Shown in pieces: positions 40,313 to 51,312 of a stretch of 64,000 nt of DNA; the first letter of the stretch is position 1; every line of letters starts with the position of its first letter. The notes beneath the pieces were generated by a model that saw nothing but the letters and a program-made list of their open reading frames with translations, was not told the origin of the DNA and ran no database searches. The position numbers and the translations under genes were made by a program. Origin of the DNA: Actinostola sp. cb2023 (taxonomy: Eukaryota; Cnidaria; Anthozoa; Actiniaria; Actinostolidae); NCBI GenBank assembly GCA_033675265.1, contig JAUJYZ010001094.1:124001-188000 (forward strand). Direction: 5' to 3'.

Positions 40313-42292
40313 CACGTGACGTCATGGCGGCCATGTTGGTGCCCGATAACAATTGCTTGTTTTTGCCAACACATCTGCATGAGAAGGACTGGGAACGACA
40401 ATGAAGCTTTCCCTATAACTCGGTGGCTAAAATTCAACTTAGTTTTTCGTGAATTTATAAATCGAATTCTCGGTCCCAGTCCCCCTTCAGAAGTTGCCAC
40501 GCCGTCGAGGGAATTTCCGAGAGATGTTGTTTTTCTCTGTTTGACACGCAGAGAATGATGGTGCTAATTTCATGTCAATTTGTTTGGATAACAGGTGAAG
40601 CAAATTTAGTAAACAATAAGAAAAGTTTACAATATTTGGTGACTGATTTTCGGTGGAATTGAATCGACCTTGGCCACCTTGCGTGACCTTGATTAGCAAC
40701 AGAAAATTCTAGATCAAAACCAAGCTCTTGAAATCTGACTTGCCATCGGTTCTGTCAGTATACATGCCAGCATGGATACGGTTATTTCGTCTTTTCTAAG
40801 ACGTTTTAGCTATAAAGCTCCGGTTACATAGAAAAATAAATCCACTAAGACTAGATTTTAAAAAGGAAGCACAGACACCGGAGAAGAAATTGAGTAAAAA
40901 TTACAAATGTTTCAAGATGGAACAAAAAAACGGAAAAAATGCCAGACGTTTTTCACTGGAATTACAAGAGCCAATCGCTTCAGAAATGACTCGACTAAGA
41001 CACGGTTTATTTTCAAATAGGCAAGGAAAAGGAACGCCAAAAAACGGGAACGCGAAGCTATGGTGTCTAAATTGACAGTCTTAATTTCGTTACCGGTAGA
41101 ACAACAGCCTGAAAGCGTTCAGCAGGTCAAAGTTAACGAAGCGATGGAACCTGTAAACGCGAGAAGAATGGGCGTGGGAACACCTGAAACGCTTCGTGTG
41201 TTGGAGAACACGAACAAAAAAAAGAAAATATCTTTGTCTGATTCAAAGTCTCTTCACGAGTGATATTTGAATGTTTAAAAATATATATCGGCCAAGAACA
41301 CCTAGTAACAGTAGTTCAATTTGTATAGGTAGGATCGTCAGGACATGAACATTCGACTTTTCAACCGTCGAATGTTTCGTAGATACCACTAGCTTCCAGG
41401 GGGGGGGCCAGAGTGGTTCTTTGCTGGCTCTAAAGGTTCGCCTTCCAGGACCAGCCCAAATAAATCAAAGAAAGATTTTAAAAAAAAAGTCGAGTCTACC
41501 TGAAGCTACGGGTGGCATCTCTCTCAAGAGCCTAAAGTAAATTCTGTCAGTTGTTTTGGTTCAAAAATGAATTGATGTTGCTAGAAAAGACCGCTGGGCG
41601 CGAAGAGAGGCGACAGATCGAAGTGAAATTTACCATGGAATCGAACCAGAGAAATCGGGCGATCAATGGTTCTATAGAATGTTCTAGTGTGTTCCAGAAG
41701 CCCCATGGTTCCACGTATAGATTTTTACACGTAGGGGATCGAGAACAGCGGGGTGCCAAGTATCTCCGTAAACGATTCAATCGATGTCAATCTTGATCTA
41801 CATTGAAAAGTGACAACTAGATACTCGAGTCTCACTACAGCGTGAAAAGGTCGTGTGTCTAGAACTCGTTGCTCATAAACCCCTGCTGCCGACCTCTCCC
41901 CCGCAACTCTTGGCCACCCTAGGTTCACAAATCCACCAGAATTATGGAAATAACAATACCGCATCGAAAATTGAATAGGATAGATGAGGAATCATAAACA
42001 GAACGAAAAGTCGAAAAGAACAAATTGCAAATCACATCAGATCTTAATTTCAGCAAAGAAAATCAAAATCAGTTCAAGCCTTTTGTGGCCACTGCCGTTC
42101 TCAGTTTTAAACTACACTCGATAAATAAGTAATTCCTTGAAGAACAATATGTAATAATATGAAATAATAAATATGGATTATCATAATTAACTATGTTATG
42201 GATAGTTAAAAAGGTTTCTACCCTACGTCCAATATAAACAAGTAATAAGACTTACTATATATATGAAGAATTGTCTGCCTGATGTCACTTTG
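40313..42292. other. No gene supported
   Basis: About 2 kb between the MITE cluster and the TEA gene. Several short open frames exist, but none shows domain-like composition or splice support. No YAP-binding-domain exon for the TEA gene was found here. Confidence 0.5.
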
Positions 42293-43177
42293 TCAGATTC
42301 CTGAGAAGTCTATAGAAGGGCATGTTTGGTCGGCATCTAGTGCAAGATAGTCTTCGAAAGAAGGCGTCTCGTGCAGTCCAGTCTGTGTGCTACTCATGTT
42401 AGAGCACGATGTAGTAGGAGTATATTCTGTCTTACATTTGAATCCGCCATAACCGCGCTCAGGCGCAAGCTGCCAGGAGCTGGCAGAAGCCGTGTTCGTC
42501 GAAACGGACGCTACATAATTAACTGCTCTCGACTGGATCTCCGCTGCGATGTCCGGGACATCCCAGTTGAGAGTGCTCTGGAATGCACTCTCTCGTAGAC
42601 TCGCTCGGTCTAACCCGGGGAGACTACTTGGCGGTTGCACGAGATCGCGAATTACGGGGGGTTCATCCTCGGCGGGGAACTGCAATCGTGGTGGTGAACG
42701 AGGCAATATTTTGTCAGTTCTACTACTCGCACTACGTTCCCTGGTATCGTGGTGGTGATCCGGGTAATGTGTGCTTGGGAAAGACGGTATGTGATGAAGA
42801 CTTGGTGGAAAACTGTCCATGGAGTTGCCATTGGAGCCGGGAGGAGGTTGAACTGTAGGCGATAGGATTTCCGCTGAAGACATGGTCATCATATCCTGAA
42901 CACTATCGGTCATGTAGTGATGTTTGTCTTTGATCTTGCATTGAATCTGTCGGATCTTCTTCCTTGCCAGTACCTGGATGTGGCTGGCAACCTGTTTTCT
43001 AGTTCTTAATTTACCGGTTTTCATCAGGATATACCGCGCGATTAACTCGTTACGGCCGTACATCTTGTCCTTTGTCGACAACATGATTTTTTGCCGGCCA
43101 CATGGCGGATAAATCGCCAAAGCTTCTTGAAAGCTCTTCTCGATTTCCCCGGCCCACAGTCCTTCTCCTTCGGCCAT
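42293..43177 (-). CDS. TEA-domain (TEAD/Scalloped-like) transcription factor, intronless and short
   Basis: 294 residues in one uninterrupted frame. Residues about 5-75 form a TEA/ATTS DNA-binding domain: [54 protein letters not shown]. The three-helix segments and the [17 protein letters not shown] recognition helix are very close to TEAD1-4 and Scalloped. The rest is Pro/Ser/His-rich, ending in an acidic stretch ([19 protein letters not shown]) and a stop. TEAD proteins normally carry a C-terminal YAP/Vestigial-binding domain of about 220 residues; it is absent here and I see no exons for it downstream. The gene may be a retrocopy-derived or lineage-specific TEA factor with its own acidic activation tail. 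The start is the only ATG close before the domain. A TATA-like palindrome lies about 165 bases upstream. Confidence 0.9.
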   Translation of the reverse strand: MAEGEGLWAGEIEKSFQEALAIYPPCGRQKIMLSTKDKMYGRNELIARYILMKTGKLRTRKQVASHIQVLARKKIRQIQCKIKDKHHYMTDSVQDMMTMSSAEILSPTVQPPPGSNGNSMDSFPPSLHHIPSFPSTHYPDHHHDTRERSASSRTDKILPRSPPRLQFPAEDEPPVIRDLVQPPSSLPGLDRASLRESAFQSTLNWDVPDIAAEIQSRAVNYVASVSTNTASASSWQLAPERGYGGFKCKTEYTPTTSCSNMSSTQTGLHETPSFEDYLALDADQTCPSIDFSGI

Positions 43178-43341
43178 CGCAATCGGGAAACGACCACCAC
43201 AATTCTTGAAAGCTTTGTTTGCTGTTCGTCTTATCGCTTGCCACGAATTGATCTTTGATCCAATGGATTTACACTACAATTGCTGGTTGGCCTAAAAAGA
43301 TGGGCAGAATTGAACAGTTCGGTCGGAAAGTTTAAGGACGA

Positions 43342-43351
43342 CTTTATAAAG
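43342..43351 (-). promoter_or_regulatory. TATA-like box upstream of the TEA gene
   Basis: CTTTATAAAG, a palindrome, lies about 165 bases upstream of the TEA-gene ATG. Transcription would be expected to start about 30 bases downstream, giving an approximately 130-base leader. It is the only strong TATA-like string in the upstream region; function inferred. Confidence 0.4.
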
Positions 43352-45870
43352 GTCTCTGTCAAAGGGCGAGTTCTTGCGAGTTCTTCAGTCTAAATCTACA
43401 GTAGCCCGTAGGCCGACGACCCGGCCCGTTGTTCCTTTGTATATAAACTGTCAAAGCTTAATGGAATCCCCTGTATAAGACTAAGGAACTGATTTATTAT
43501 TTATGCTAGATAAATGGTGGTAACCTCTGATTACTAAATAATCCACTCCGCTTCGTTAAGCAACTTGCCTGGTACTCAATCATGACAAACAAATTGCTAC
43601 ATAGAATTCTGAAAACTCGCCCAACCCTTCCAAGTTCACCCAACAGCTACAAATCCTTCAATGTCCAAGTTAGATACGAGTAATTTCGAAAAAGAACTAA
43701 AGCGAACAGTTAGTTTTTTGTTTATTTTCTCCAACTGATGGATCTAATTTATGGAAATCCAAAAAAATCCCAAAAAAATACCGTCTTTTTGGATCAAGTT
43801 TGGGGCGATGCACATGGGTGGGGGCACGGGAGATTTGGCTGTCGGCACATCTTGTGATAGTACTTCCAATTTCTCGGCGTTTTTTTCTTTACAACTTAAA
43901 ATTGAACTTGTCTCTAAAGTTATAATTTACAGTTCAAAACACCAGGGTAATTATACACTCGAGTGAGCCGGGACAAAAAGAAGCATTTTTTGTTTACCAC
44001 TCATTTCAATTTGTCAGGCTTTTCTGTTATCTGGAGAAAGTATGTACAACGCTGTATATAAAAAAACAATTGCACGACATCACTGAGGAAATCTGTAGGT
44101 AGCGATAAAGTAGTGAACCAAGAGGATTAAAATAACGCGGAAAAAAAAACGCAAGTTATTTATAAATTTAATACAAAATTTGGACAAATTAGGTGTAGGT
44201 TTAAGGGCCTTTGTTTTGGATGCCCCACCGACGTGTAAAGTTCACGTGATCCGATCCAGAAAGAAAGTGGCAACGACATTCCATTCAGCGATTGGTAAAG
44301 ACATAACGAAAACCTGGCCGTGACAAAAGAAAAAGACTTCCCCCCCGTTGGGTTGTGGCAGGTAGTAACCTTTTTCACGTCATTACACATGAATTGTTCG
44401 ACTGCAAGTCGATGAAGGGCGCAATTTGCTCAAAGAGGTCAGTCCATGTCCTGTCAAATCGGTCAAGTAATTTCTCAATCATAACAGTTCTTCTCTAGAA
44501 ACACCAGACTAACGTTGATTCTATTCCCTTATCTAATAAAGCTCTCCTCCTCTTTTTAATTGAATTTCAACGTAATTTGATGAAAATTAAGTCGGGACAA
44601 AATTAAACAGAGATGACGACAAACGATTTTTTTACTTGTATTTTGATTTCTCTGGTCCTGTTTAGTCCTCCGTCTCTGGATAACTTTTTGGTTTCAAACC
44701 AGTAAGTTCCTGGACAAGATGTTTGAGTTTTCATTTCCAGTCATGTACTTGGTTGTCCTATTTGCTTTTATAGGGTGTCGGGGCCAGGATTTATCGCCCG
44801 CCCGAGTGACGATGATACAAAGTTTTGCTGATCGCGTTACTTTGATGCGTTGTTTTGGTTTTCTACAAACAGCCCTGAGGTACTCGTAGGTCGACGTACA
44901 CATTAATCCACCTCATGACAAAAAAACCCGAGTACTTGGAGCCTCTCGAGAACCCATGTAAATGCCTGTAAATGTCACAAATTGACCAAGAGGTGAGAGC
45001 AACGCGACGAAACTACTACATCATCTTCGGGTCCCAGAATAACTTATTCCAGTCAACTGTACCCACAACGTTCAATACTAATCCCTTGTCTTGTTAGAGA
45101 ATGGATTAGAATACGCTCCGTGGCACCAGTTGCATATCACAAAGTCACATTTACCAACGAAATAATCTCAGGAAAAGAAAGTTTTTTCCACAGCTGGATA
45201 TATTGTCCTACGAACTACATGTTGAGGAGAAATGGTCTCGTGATGAGTGCCACCATATTCTTTTAATTTCAGCTCGTGAAACTTCACAAATAAATAAAGT
45301 TTGCCGTCAGAACTCGCTTTATAAATGTTTTTTTTTTTTTTTCATAATAGTGGTTTAGCATCACTTGTTTGTCTTTTATTTTAGAAAGTTTCTTGGCTTT
45401 ATTTGACTAGATAGATTGAAGTCTAGTTTTCGTTAGTCAGTAGACTGAATAACTTTTTTTTTCAAATTGAAAGAAAAGAAACTCCATCAATTTTTTATAA
45501 TTTCTGATTCCACATTGTCTCAGAGACTTTCTGGTCGCCGGACTTGTCAGGTCAGGTCACCCCTCCCGAGTAGTTACATACGGGATATGCCAACAAGTTT
45601 TCGTTTAAATGACGTCACAGCTTGTTTGGGAGGCGACAGAATCATCAAGGACAATAGAAATTTGAACCAAACCTGAGCTATGCTGAGAAAATATAATTTT
45701 AAAATTGTTGTCTGGTTTCCAAATATCATATATTGATGTTTATCCTACAGTATTTACTGTATTTGGTGGTTGTTACCGATTTTCTACGTTCTACAGAATG
45801 CATTTAATAACGAATGTCTTTGTTTAGTTGTTGTTTTGTTCCCCTCTCGCGACCATGATCCTTAGCGTTT
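43352..45870. other. No gene seen
   Basis: AT-rich non-coding DNA with short frames only. I recognise no repeat family, RNA gene or exon. Confidence 0.5.
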
Positions 45871-46310
45871 AATTATGGATTGTTTTGATGTGACGTCATA
45901 GTGTTATAGGGCAATTGTTTAAAAAAAGTGTGGACCAGTAACTCAGTTGATTGTTATTTTGAAGTTCTCTTTCTAATTATGGATTGTTTTGATGTGACGT
46001 CATAGTGTTATAGGGCAATTGTTTAAAAAAAGTGTGGACCAGTAACTCAGTTGATTGTTGTTTTGAAGTTCTCTTTCTAATTATGGATTGTTTTGATGTG
46101 ACGTCATAGTGTTATAGGGCAATTGTTTAAAAAGTGTGGACCAGTAACTCAGTTGATTGTTGTTTTGAAGTTCTCTTTCTAATTATGGATTGTTTTGATG
46201 TGACGTCATAGTGTCATAGGGTGTTATATTTTGGCATTTTTGTTAAAAAAAAGTGTGGACCAGTGTTAACTCAGTTGATTGTTGTTTTGAAGTTCTCTTT
46301 TGAATTATTA
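45871..46310. repeat. Tandem repeat of about 107 bp, four copies, one CRE per unit
   Basis: Each unit has AATTATGGATTGTTTTGATG, TGACGTCATAGTGT, AGTGTGGACCAGTAACTCAG and GAAGTTCTCTTT. TGACGTCA is a perfect palindromic cAMP-response element, kept unchanged in all four units, while the A-tract length and a GTGTTA insertion vary in the last unit. Confidence 0.9.
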
Positions 46311-46420
46311 AACTTCAAAGCGAAATTCCCCATTTTATTGAGCTTTGTAATTGATGTCTCAGCGATACTTGTGTTACGAGGGAACATAATTCGTAGTTTG
46401 GAAAAGTAGGATAGTCCCCA

Positions 46421-46594
46421 ATAGTCCAGTTCCGAGTTCCTTTTATCTCTGTTTCAAAACGAGTCTACGTGCGAAACCTTTCTTATGCAAATCTGTTTTC
46501 CTTTTTCATGTAAATAAAACTAATTTTCATATGAAAGGTTTCGCACGTAGACTCGTTTTGAAACAGAGATAAAAGGAACTCGGAACTAGACTAT
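46421..46594. mobile_element. MITE with near-perfect 66-bp inverted repeats
   Basis: The left arm ATAGTCCAGTTCCGAGTTCC ... ACGAGTCTACGTGCGAAACC returns inverted on the right with two or three mismatches. The loop is about 40 AT-rich bases. A TA flank is possible. Non-coding. Confidence 0.88.
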
Positions 46595-47165
46595 TAGCTT
46601 AGTATTAGCTGCATAACCTGACACTTTCAATAAAGTTTATCTATCTATCTATACAATGATTCTGTTTTCAAAATGCACCGTTATTTAAACGTTCATTAAG
46701 TTGTTTACTTAACTATTATGTTGATTGATGGATCTTTTCTATAGTAAACTTGGAAGAGTTACAACATCTCTCGGTACCCCATGTTCTTTTGTTACTTTGT
46801 TATTTTCATCACATAATAGGATACTATATAATTTCGTTATCTTTTGATATTATTCTTACGTTATAGCTTAGGCTAAACTTTAGCTAGATCTACAGCTTGT
46901 TACTTTACCCAATAAAAATCTTAGCTTAGTCATTTAGCTATGCATGCCCTTTTTGTACCGTCTCCACTATAACTACACCTATCTTATGAAGTGTAAGTTC
47001 GAGAGTAGTAGATAGCTTTCCAACTGATAAAAACAAAGCATTATGAACGGTACAAGCCTACCTAGAGCAGTAACCCCTTACACGTGCTCCTTTTACCGTA
47101 GAACGACTCGGATTATTAACCCCATTGAGATGTTTTGGAGTAGGAAAAGACAAATCAGAAAGTCA

Positions 47166-47588
47166 ATAGGCGACTTGCACTAAGAGGTCACGTGACCCCA
47201 ACCCCCTTAATTCGAACAGCAGTGTCAAAATGAACTCCAGAAATGAGAAGAGCACCTCGAAATTATAAAAAAGGGCGAAGTTTCAGGGCATAATGTCTGA
47301 CACAGGAGAAATGGGAATAAAAATAAAATCCATCGTTTTCTAAGATTTTGTTTGGAAAATGCATTGGATGGCATGGCTCTTGCCATCCAACGCATTTTCC
47401 AAACAAAATATTAGAAAACGATCGATTTTATTTTTTTAGTCATTTCTCCTGTGTCAAACATTATGCGCTGAAACTTCGCCCTTTTACTAATTTCGAGCTG
47501 CTCTTTTCATTTCTGGAGTTCATTTTGACACTGCTGTTCGTTTTATGGGAGTTAGGGTCACGTGACCTCTTAGTGTAAGTCGTCTATT
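47166..47588. mobile_element. Long foldback repeat, about 200-bp arms
   Basis: Left arm from CACTAAGAGGTCACGTGACC through GTCAAAATGAACTCCAGAAA to TTTTGTTTGGAAAATGCATT; the right arm repeats it inverted with about 10% differences. The loop is a small second palindrome (GGATGGCATGGCTCTTGCCATCC split by a few bases). The transcript of either strand would form a long double-stranded RNA. Confidence 0.88.
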
Positions 47589-48232
47589 TTGAGCGATTCC
47601 CAACAGTTTAAACATGACGTCATCATCGCCATTTTGGTGTATTACAGTGTGGTAACGTAAGTCTAATCGACGTACTAAATTCCATTAAAAGTACTCTTTG
47701 TTCTAAATGGTCCGATCATCGTTTTATATGCGGCGTGGGGTGATCCCGATATCGGACTCTCTTCGTCCGCGCAGAGTGGGTCACATCAGGTCCTCCAACA
47801 AATCCTGTGGATCTCCAGAGGCTCAACGGTAAGGATTGCAACGATCTAGAAGAGCATTTTCTGAGTCGAGCTTCATAGAAAGATATTTTCAACTATCATA
47901 GCGGCACCAACACATACAATATCCTTAGATGTAGATGGTTTAAGAATTGTAGCCAAGCCATACCTGATAAGACACTAGCTATCTTTATGGGATTCCTGTG
48001 TTAACGTATTCAGGAAGCTCTCAATATTCGTCAGGTAGTCCACGTGCTTATCACGTGCAAAAACCACTCGAGGAGAAATGTTCAGATGATGGTAACTAGG
48101 CAACAGCAACCTAGAAACGGAATGGAAATTCAAGTTTTACACGTGTAGACAACCTTGCAAGTTCTACAGGGAATAAACTGCATGTTGTTATGGAGCACAG
48201 CTTCTCTGGTATACTAGAATCACTGTAAGTAC
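47589..48232. other. Downstream of RBFA exon 3, last RBFA exon not located
   Basis: The final coding exon of the minus-strand RBFA gene should lie here or further left, but no splice-supported continuation could be recognised. Confidence 0.4.
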
Positions 48233-51087
48233 CTCAAAGTGTTCTCATTCCTTTTGAGTAATGTTTCAACATCTTGTTCCTGCTTTAAATCTTTCTCAGC
48301 TATTTTCCAATAGAACATTACATGACCCTTATCATGGGCAACCTTAACCTTGAACAAAAGACGAGAACATTGGATATCAAAATACTTGGAAATAAAGAAG
48401 AAGAAAATATATCTGTGGGGGCTTTCCACTTAGCTAACGCAAAACGAAATTTGTAAATTTTGACAAGAAACGTTCCACAATGATGTGTTCCACAATGATG
48501 TGTTCCACAATGATGTGTTCCACAATGAAGATGTGTTCCACAATGATGTGTTCCACAATGTGTTCCACAATGTTCCACAATGAAGATGTGTTCCACAATG
48601 ATAATGTGTTCCCACAATGATGATGTGTTCCACAATGATGTGTTCCACAATGTGTTCCACAATGAAGATGTGTTCCACAATGATGATGTGTTCCACAATG
48701 ATGATGTGTTCCACAATGATGATGTGTTCCACAATGATGATGTGTTCCACAATGATGGTGTGTTCCACAATGATGTGTTCCACAATGTGTTCCACAATGT
48801 GTTCCACAATGTTCCACAATGAAGATGTGTTCCACAATGATAATGTGTTCCACAATGATGATGTGTTCCACAATGATGATGTGTTCCACAATGTGTTCCA
48901 CAATGAAGATGTGTTCCACAATGATGATGTGTTCCACAATGATGTGTTCCACAATGATGATGTGTTCCACAATGATGATGTGTTCCACAATGATGATGTG
49001 TTCCACAATGATAATGTGTTCCACAATGACGTGTTCCACAATGATGATGTGTTCCACAATGATGATGTGTTCCACAATGATGATGTGTTCCACAATGATG
49101 ATGTGTTCCACAATGATGATGTGTCCCACAATGATGTGTTCTACAATGGTGATGTGTTCCACAATGATGATGTGTTCCACAATGATGATGTGTTCCACAA
49201 TGATGTGTTCCACAATGATGATGTGTTCCACAATGATGATGTGTTCCACAATGATGATGTGTTCCACAATGATGATGTGTTCCACAATGATGATGTGTTC
49301 CACAATGATAATGTGTTCCGAGGTATCGGTTTGTGTCCACGCTAAACGGGTGTCTACCTGAGAGGTTGGCTGTACTATAAAGTGTTCCTCCAGGGTATGA
49401 TCTTAAACTATTAGCATAAAATTTGATTGCCTTTTACTTTCAATATTATTATTCTATTATATAAAGGCACTATTTTGGGAAAATCTACTCTAACATTAAC
49501 AATGTCACTCTGACATTAACAATGTCAACACTATCGCCTCCTTACATTGGTTATGTCAATATTGTAGTTGATAAGTTCATGATCCACATCATTACTCTCT
49601 AGTAAACTTGTCATAGCTTGTTGTAGTGTTACTGCTAAGGCATCCCGTCTTGTACTACTCTTAGCATGGCGAGGGTTATAGTCATCATCCAATGGATCCA
49701 ACTGAAAGGTTTGTAGCTTACTATTGACCTTTAGAAAACATAACATAGTATATTGTCATATGTTGTTGTTTTTTGTGTGGCTTGTTTGTTTGATGGTTTG
49801 TTATTTGGTATGGTCATCGCCAGTGTAGTGCTACAGTTGATTATTGATCATAGATGATGACAATGATAAGGACTCTCATAATAATAATTATTATATAATT
49901 ATAATGGCGGAATCAGTAAATATCATTTATTGTGTAGTTAGTAGTATAGTACATCGATCGTTTCAAAGAGTATAATAACAAAAGCAAACCTACTAAATTT
50001 TAGTGCGATTCTACAAAAACTTAAAAAGTAATAGCGAATTGAAATCACAAAGATTTGTATGGGAAATTGAGTTTTTTCTCTAAATGATTTAATCAGTTTG
50101 TAGTTCAATTATTATAATGTAATTTCGTCAAATCGTACCGTGTCATCTTGAGTTTTCTCGGGCCTGTTAAAACAGTTACAATGACACATTATTTGAATTT
50201 ACTTATTACTAGAGTAAGTGCATCTACATCTACATCTATTTAATTACTTCACAAAGCCATTTCGGCATAAACGCAAAGGTGCAGTGCATAGTTGAGAGCA
50301 GACACTGAGGGTGGTCACTGCCAGAGGTTTGTCTACGTCCTCAGTGGTTCTTTTACGTCCCTCCGATTCAAGTGTAGTGTAGTGTGCATGCATCATATTG
50401 GGATCATACAAGTATGCATGCATGACCTTTTAAGGTGCGGACACACGGTGCAACATTGCGTGCAATATTGCTGGCATGAAACTGATTGCTCGCAATTGAC
50501 TAGCGCGTGCTAATACGACGTAATTTGTTGCTCGCAATGTTGCAGAAGTAGGACTCGATTCTACTTCTGCAACATTGCGCACAACATGTTGCAGAGGTGG
50601 ACATATGCTGCAACAATACGTTGCAGGGAATGTTGCACGAAATGTTGCACGAAATGTTGCACCGTGTGTCCGCACCTTTACAGCGCTATTAATTAACTTA
50701 CATGTAAGTTATATATGCATGTACATGTAGGCTTAGGTAATTACTGTATATACAGTTGTATGTAGTTAATATTAGAGTGTTAGCTTTAATACAATGATTA
50801 CGAGGCGACAGAAAGCTATTTAGAACACAGGACGTTTAGTATGTTTAATATTTCATTCTTTCGTTCATAAATAGCGCCTACCTGAATCGTCGTTTCTTTC
50901 TGCTTTGGTTCGACAAGTTAAATTTATCGCCTTTACATCGCTCTCCTGTCCCATGTATTGAGCGCTGTTGTGTTACGCACATTGTTGGTCGTTGTATAAC
51001 GCTGAATACAGTTGCAACTTCTCTCACATGTCGGGCAAATGCCGATAGATTACGAAACGGTGAAGAAACAACCTTGAAGGCCGCCAT
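48233..51087 (-). CDS. RBFA: Mitochondrial ribosome-binding factor A, three exons found, 3' end missing
   Basis: Exons in transcript order: 51087-50882, 49720-49546, 48348-48233, joined by GT-AG introns with matching phases. Exon 1 codes a mitochondrial-type presequence (MAAFKVVSSPFRNLSAFARH) and a basic segment (SNQSRKKRRFR). Exon 2 contains RRDALAVTLQQAMTSLLES and the LINYNIDITN strand. Exon 3 gives VKVAHDKGHVMFYWKIAEKD ... VETLLKRNENTLR. Exons 2-3 match the KH-fold RbfA domain: helix, hydrophobic strand, then a V-V-S-x-D-type strand pair and a C-terminal helix. RbfA assists maturation of the small ribosomal subunit rRNA, here in mitochondria. Exon 3 ends in phase 2 at a GTACTT donor, so at least one more exon is expected. 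Intron 2 contains an 850-bp satellite. Head-to-head with the UPF0489 gene, starts 226 bases apart. Confidence 0.78.
48471..49318. repeat. Satellite TGTTCCACAATG(ATG)n, units of 12, 15 and 18 bases
   Basis: About 50 units. The core TGTTCCACAATG is followed by zero, one or two extra ATG/AAG triplets, so unit lengths step by three. A few units break the rule (one extra C at 48611, several 10-base units). Long open frames on both strands result, but they are pure repeat. It lies in RBFA intron 2. Confidence 0.92.
49721..50431. other. RBFA intron 1, no gene seen
   Basis: AT-rich intron; includes a (CATCTA)n run at about 50220-50235 that resembles a LINE tail. Confidence 0.4.
50432..50678. mobile_element. 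MITE with AAGGTGCGGACACACGG ends
   Basis: AAGGTGCGGACACACGGTGC at the left and GCACCGTGTGTCCGCACCTT at the right are inverted copies. Inside are many GCAACAT(T/G) strings and an inner palindrome (AGAAGTAGGACTCGATTCTACTTCT). 247 bp, in RBFA intron 1. Confidence 0.85.
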
Positions 51088-51103
51088 TTTGATTTGGACT
51101 GGG

Positions 51104-51282
51104 CACAGGGAACCCAATTCATGAAATTACATATTACTGAAATCTTCTTTACAATTCCTCTAAATAAATCACTTTGGATCTTTGGAGACATTTTTAATCA
51201 ATAGTAATCATTTTTTTAATACATTAGTATTTTCAAATGTTAGAGTTTTGCTGTTATTAACAGAATTCGCGGGGTTCCTGTG
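51104..51282. mobile_element. CACAGG-family MITE between RBFA and UPF0489
   Basis: CACAGGGAACCCAATTC at the left and GAATTCGCGGGGTTCCTGTG at the right are imperfect inverted ends. It fills 179 of the 225 bases between two divergent start codons, so both promoters or leaders must run through it or lie beside it. Confidence 0.7.
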
Positions 51283-51312
51283 TAAAAGGAACCAAGCCTT
51301 TTAAGAATCAAA

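Noticed and set aside
40175..40558. 127-codon plus-strand open frame
   Set aside because: Overlaps an inverted-repeat element and shows no domain.
48318..49345. Open frames up to 340 codons of His-Cys-Gly-Thr or Cys-Ser-Thr-Met repeats
   Set aside because: Translation of the TGTTCCACAATG satellite in RBFA intron 2; frames are open on both strands with no unique sequence except RBFA exon 3 at the edge.
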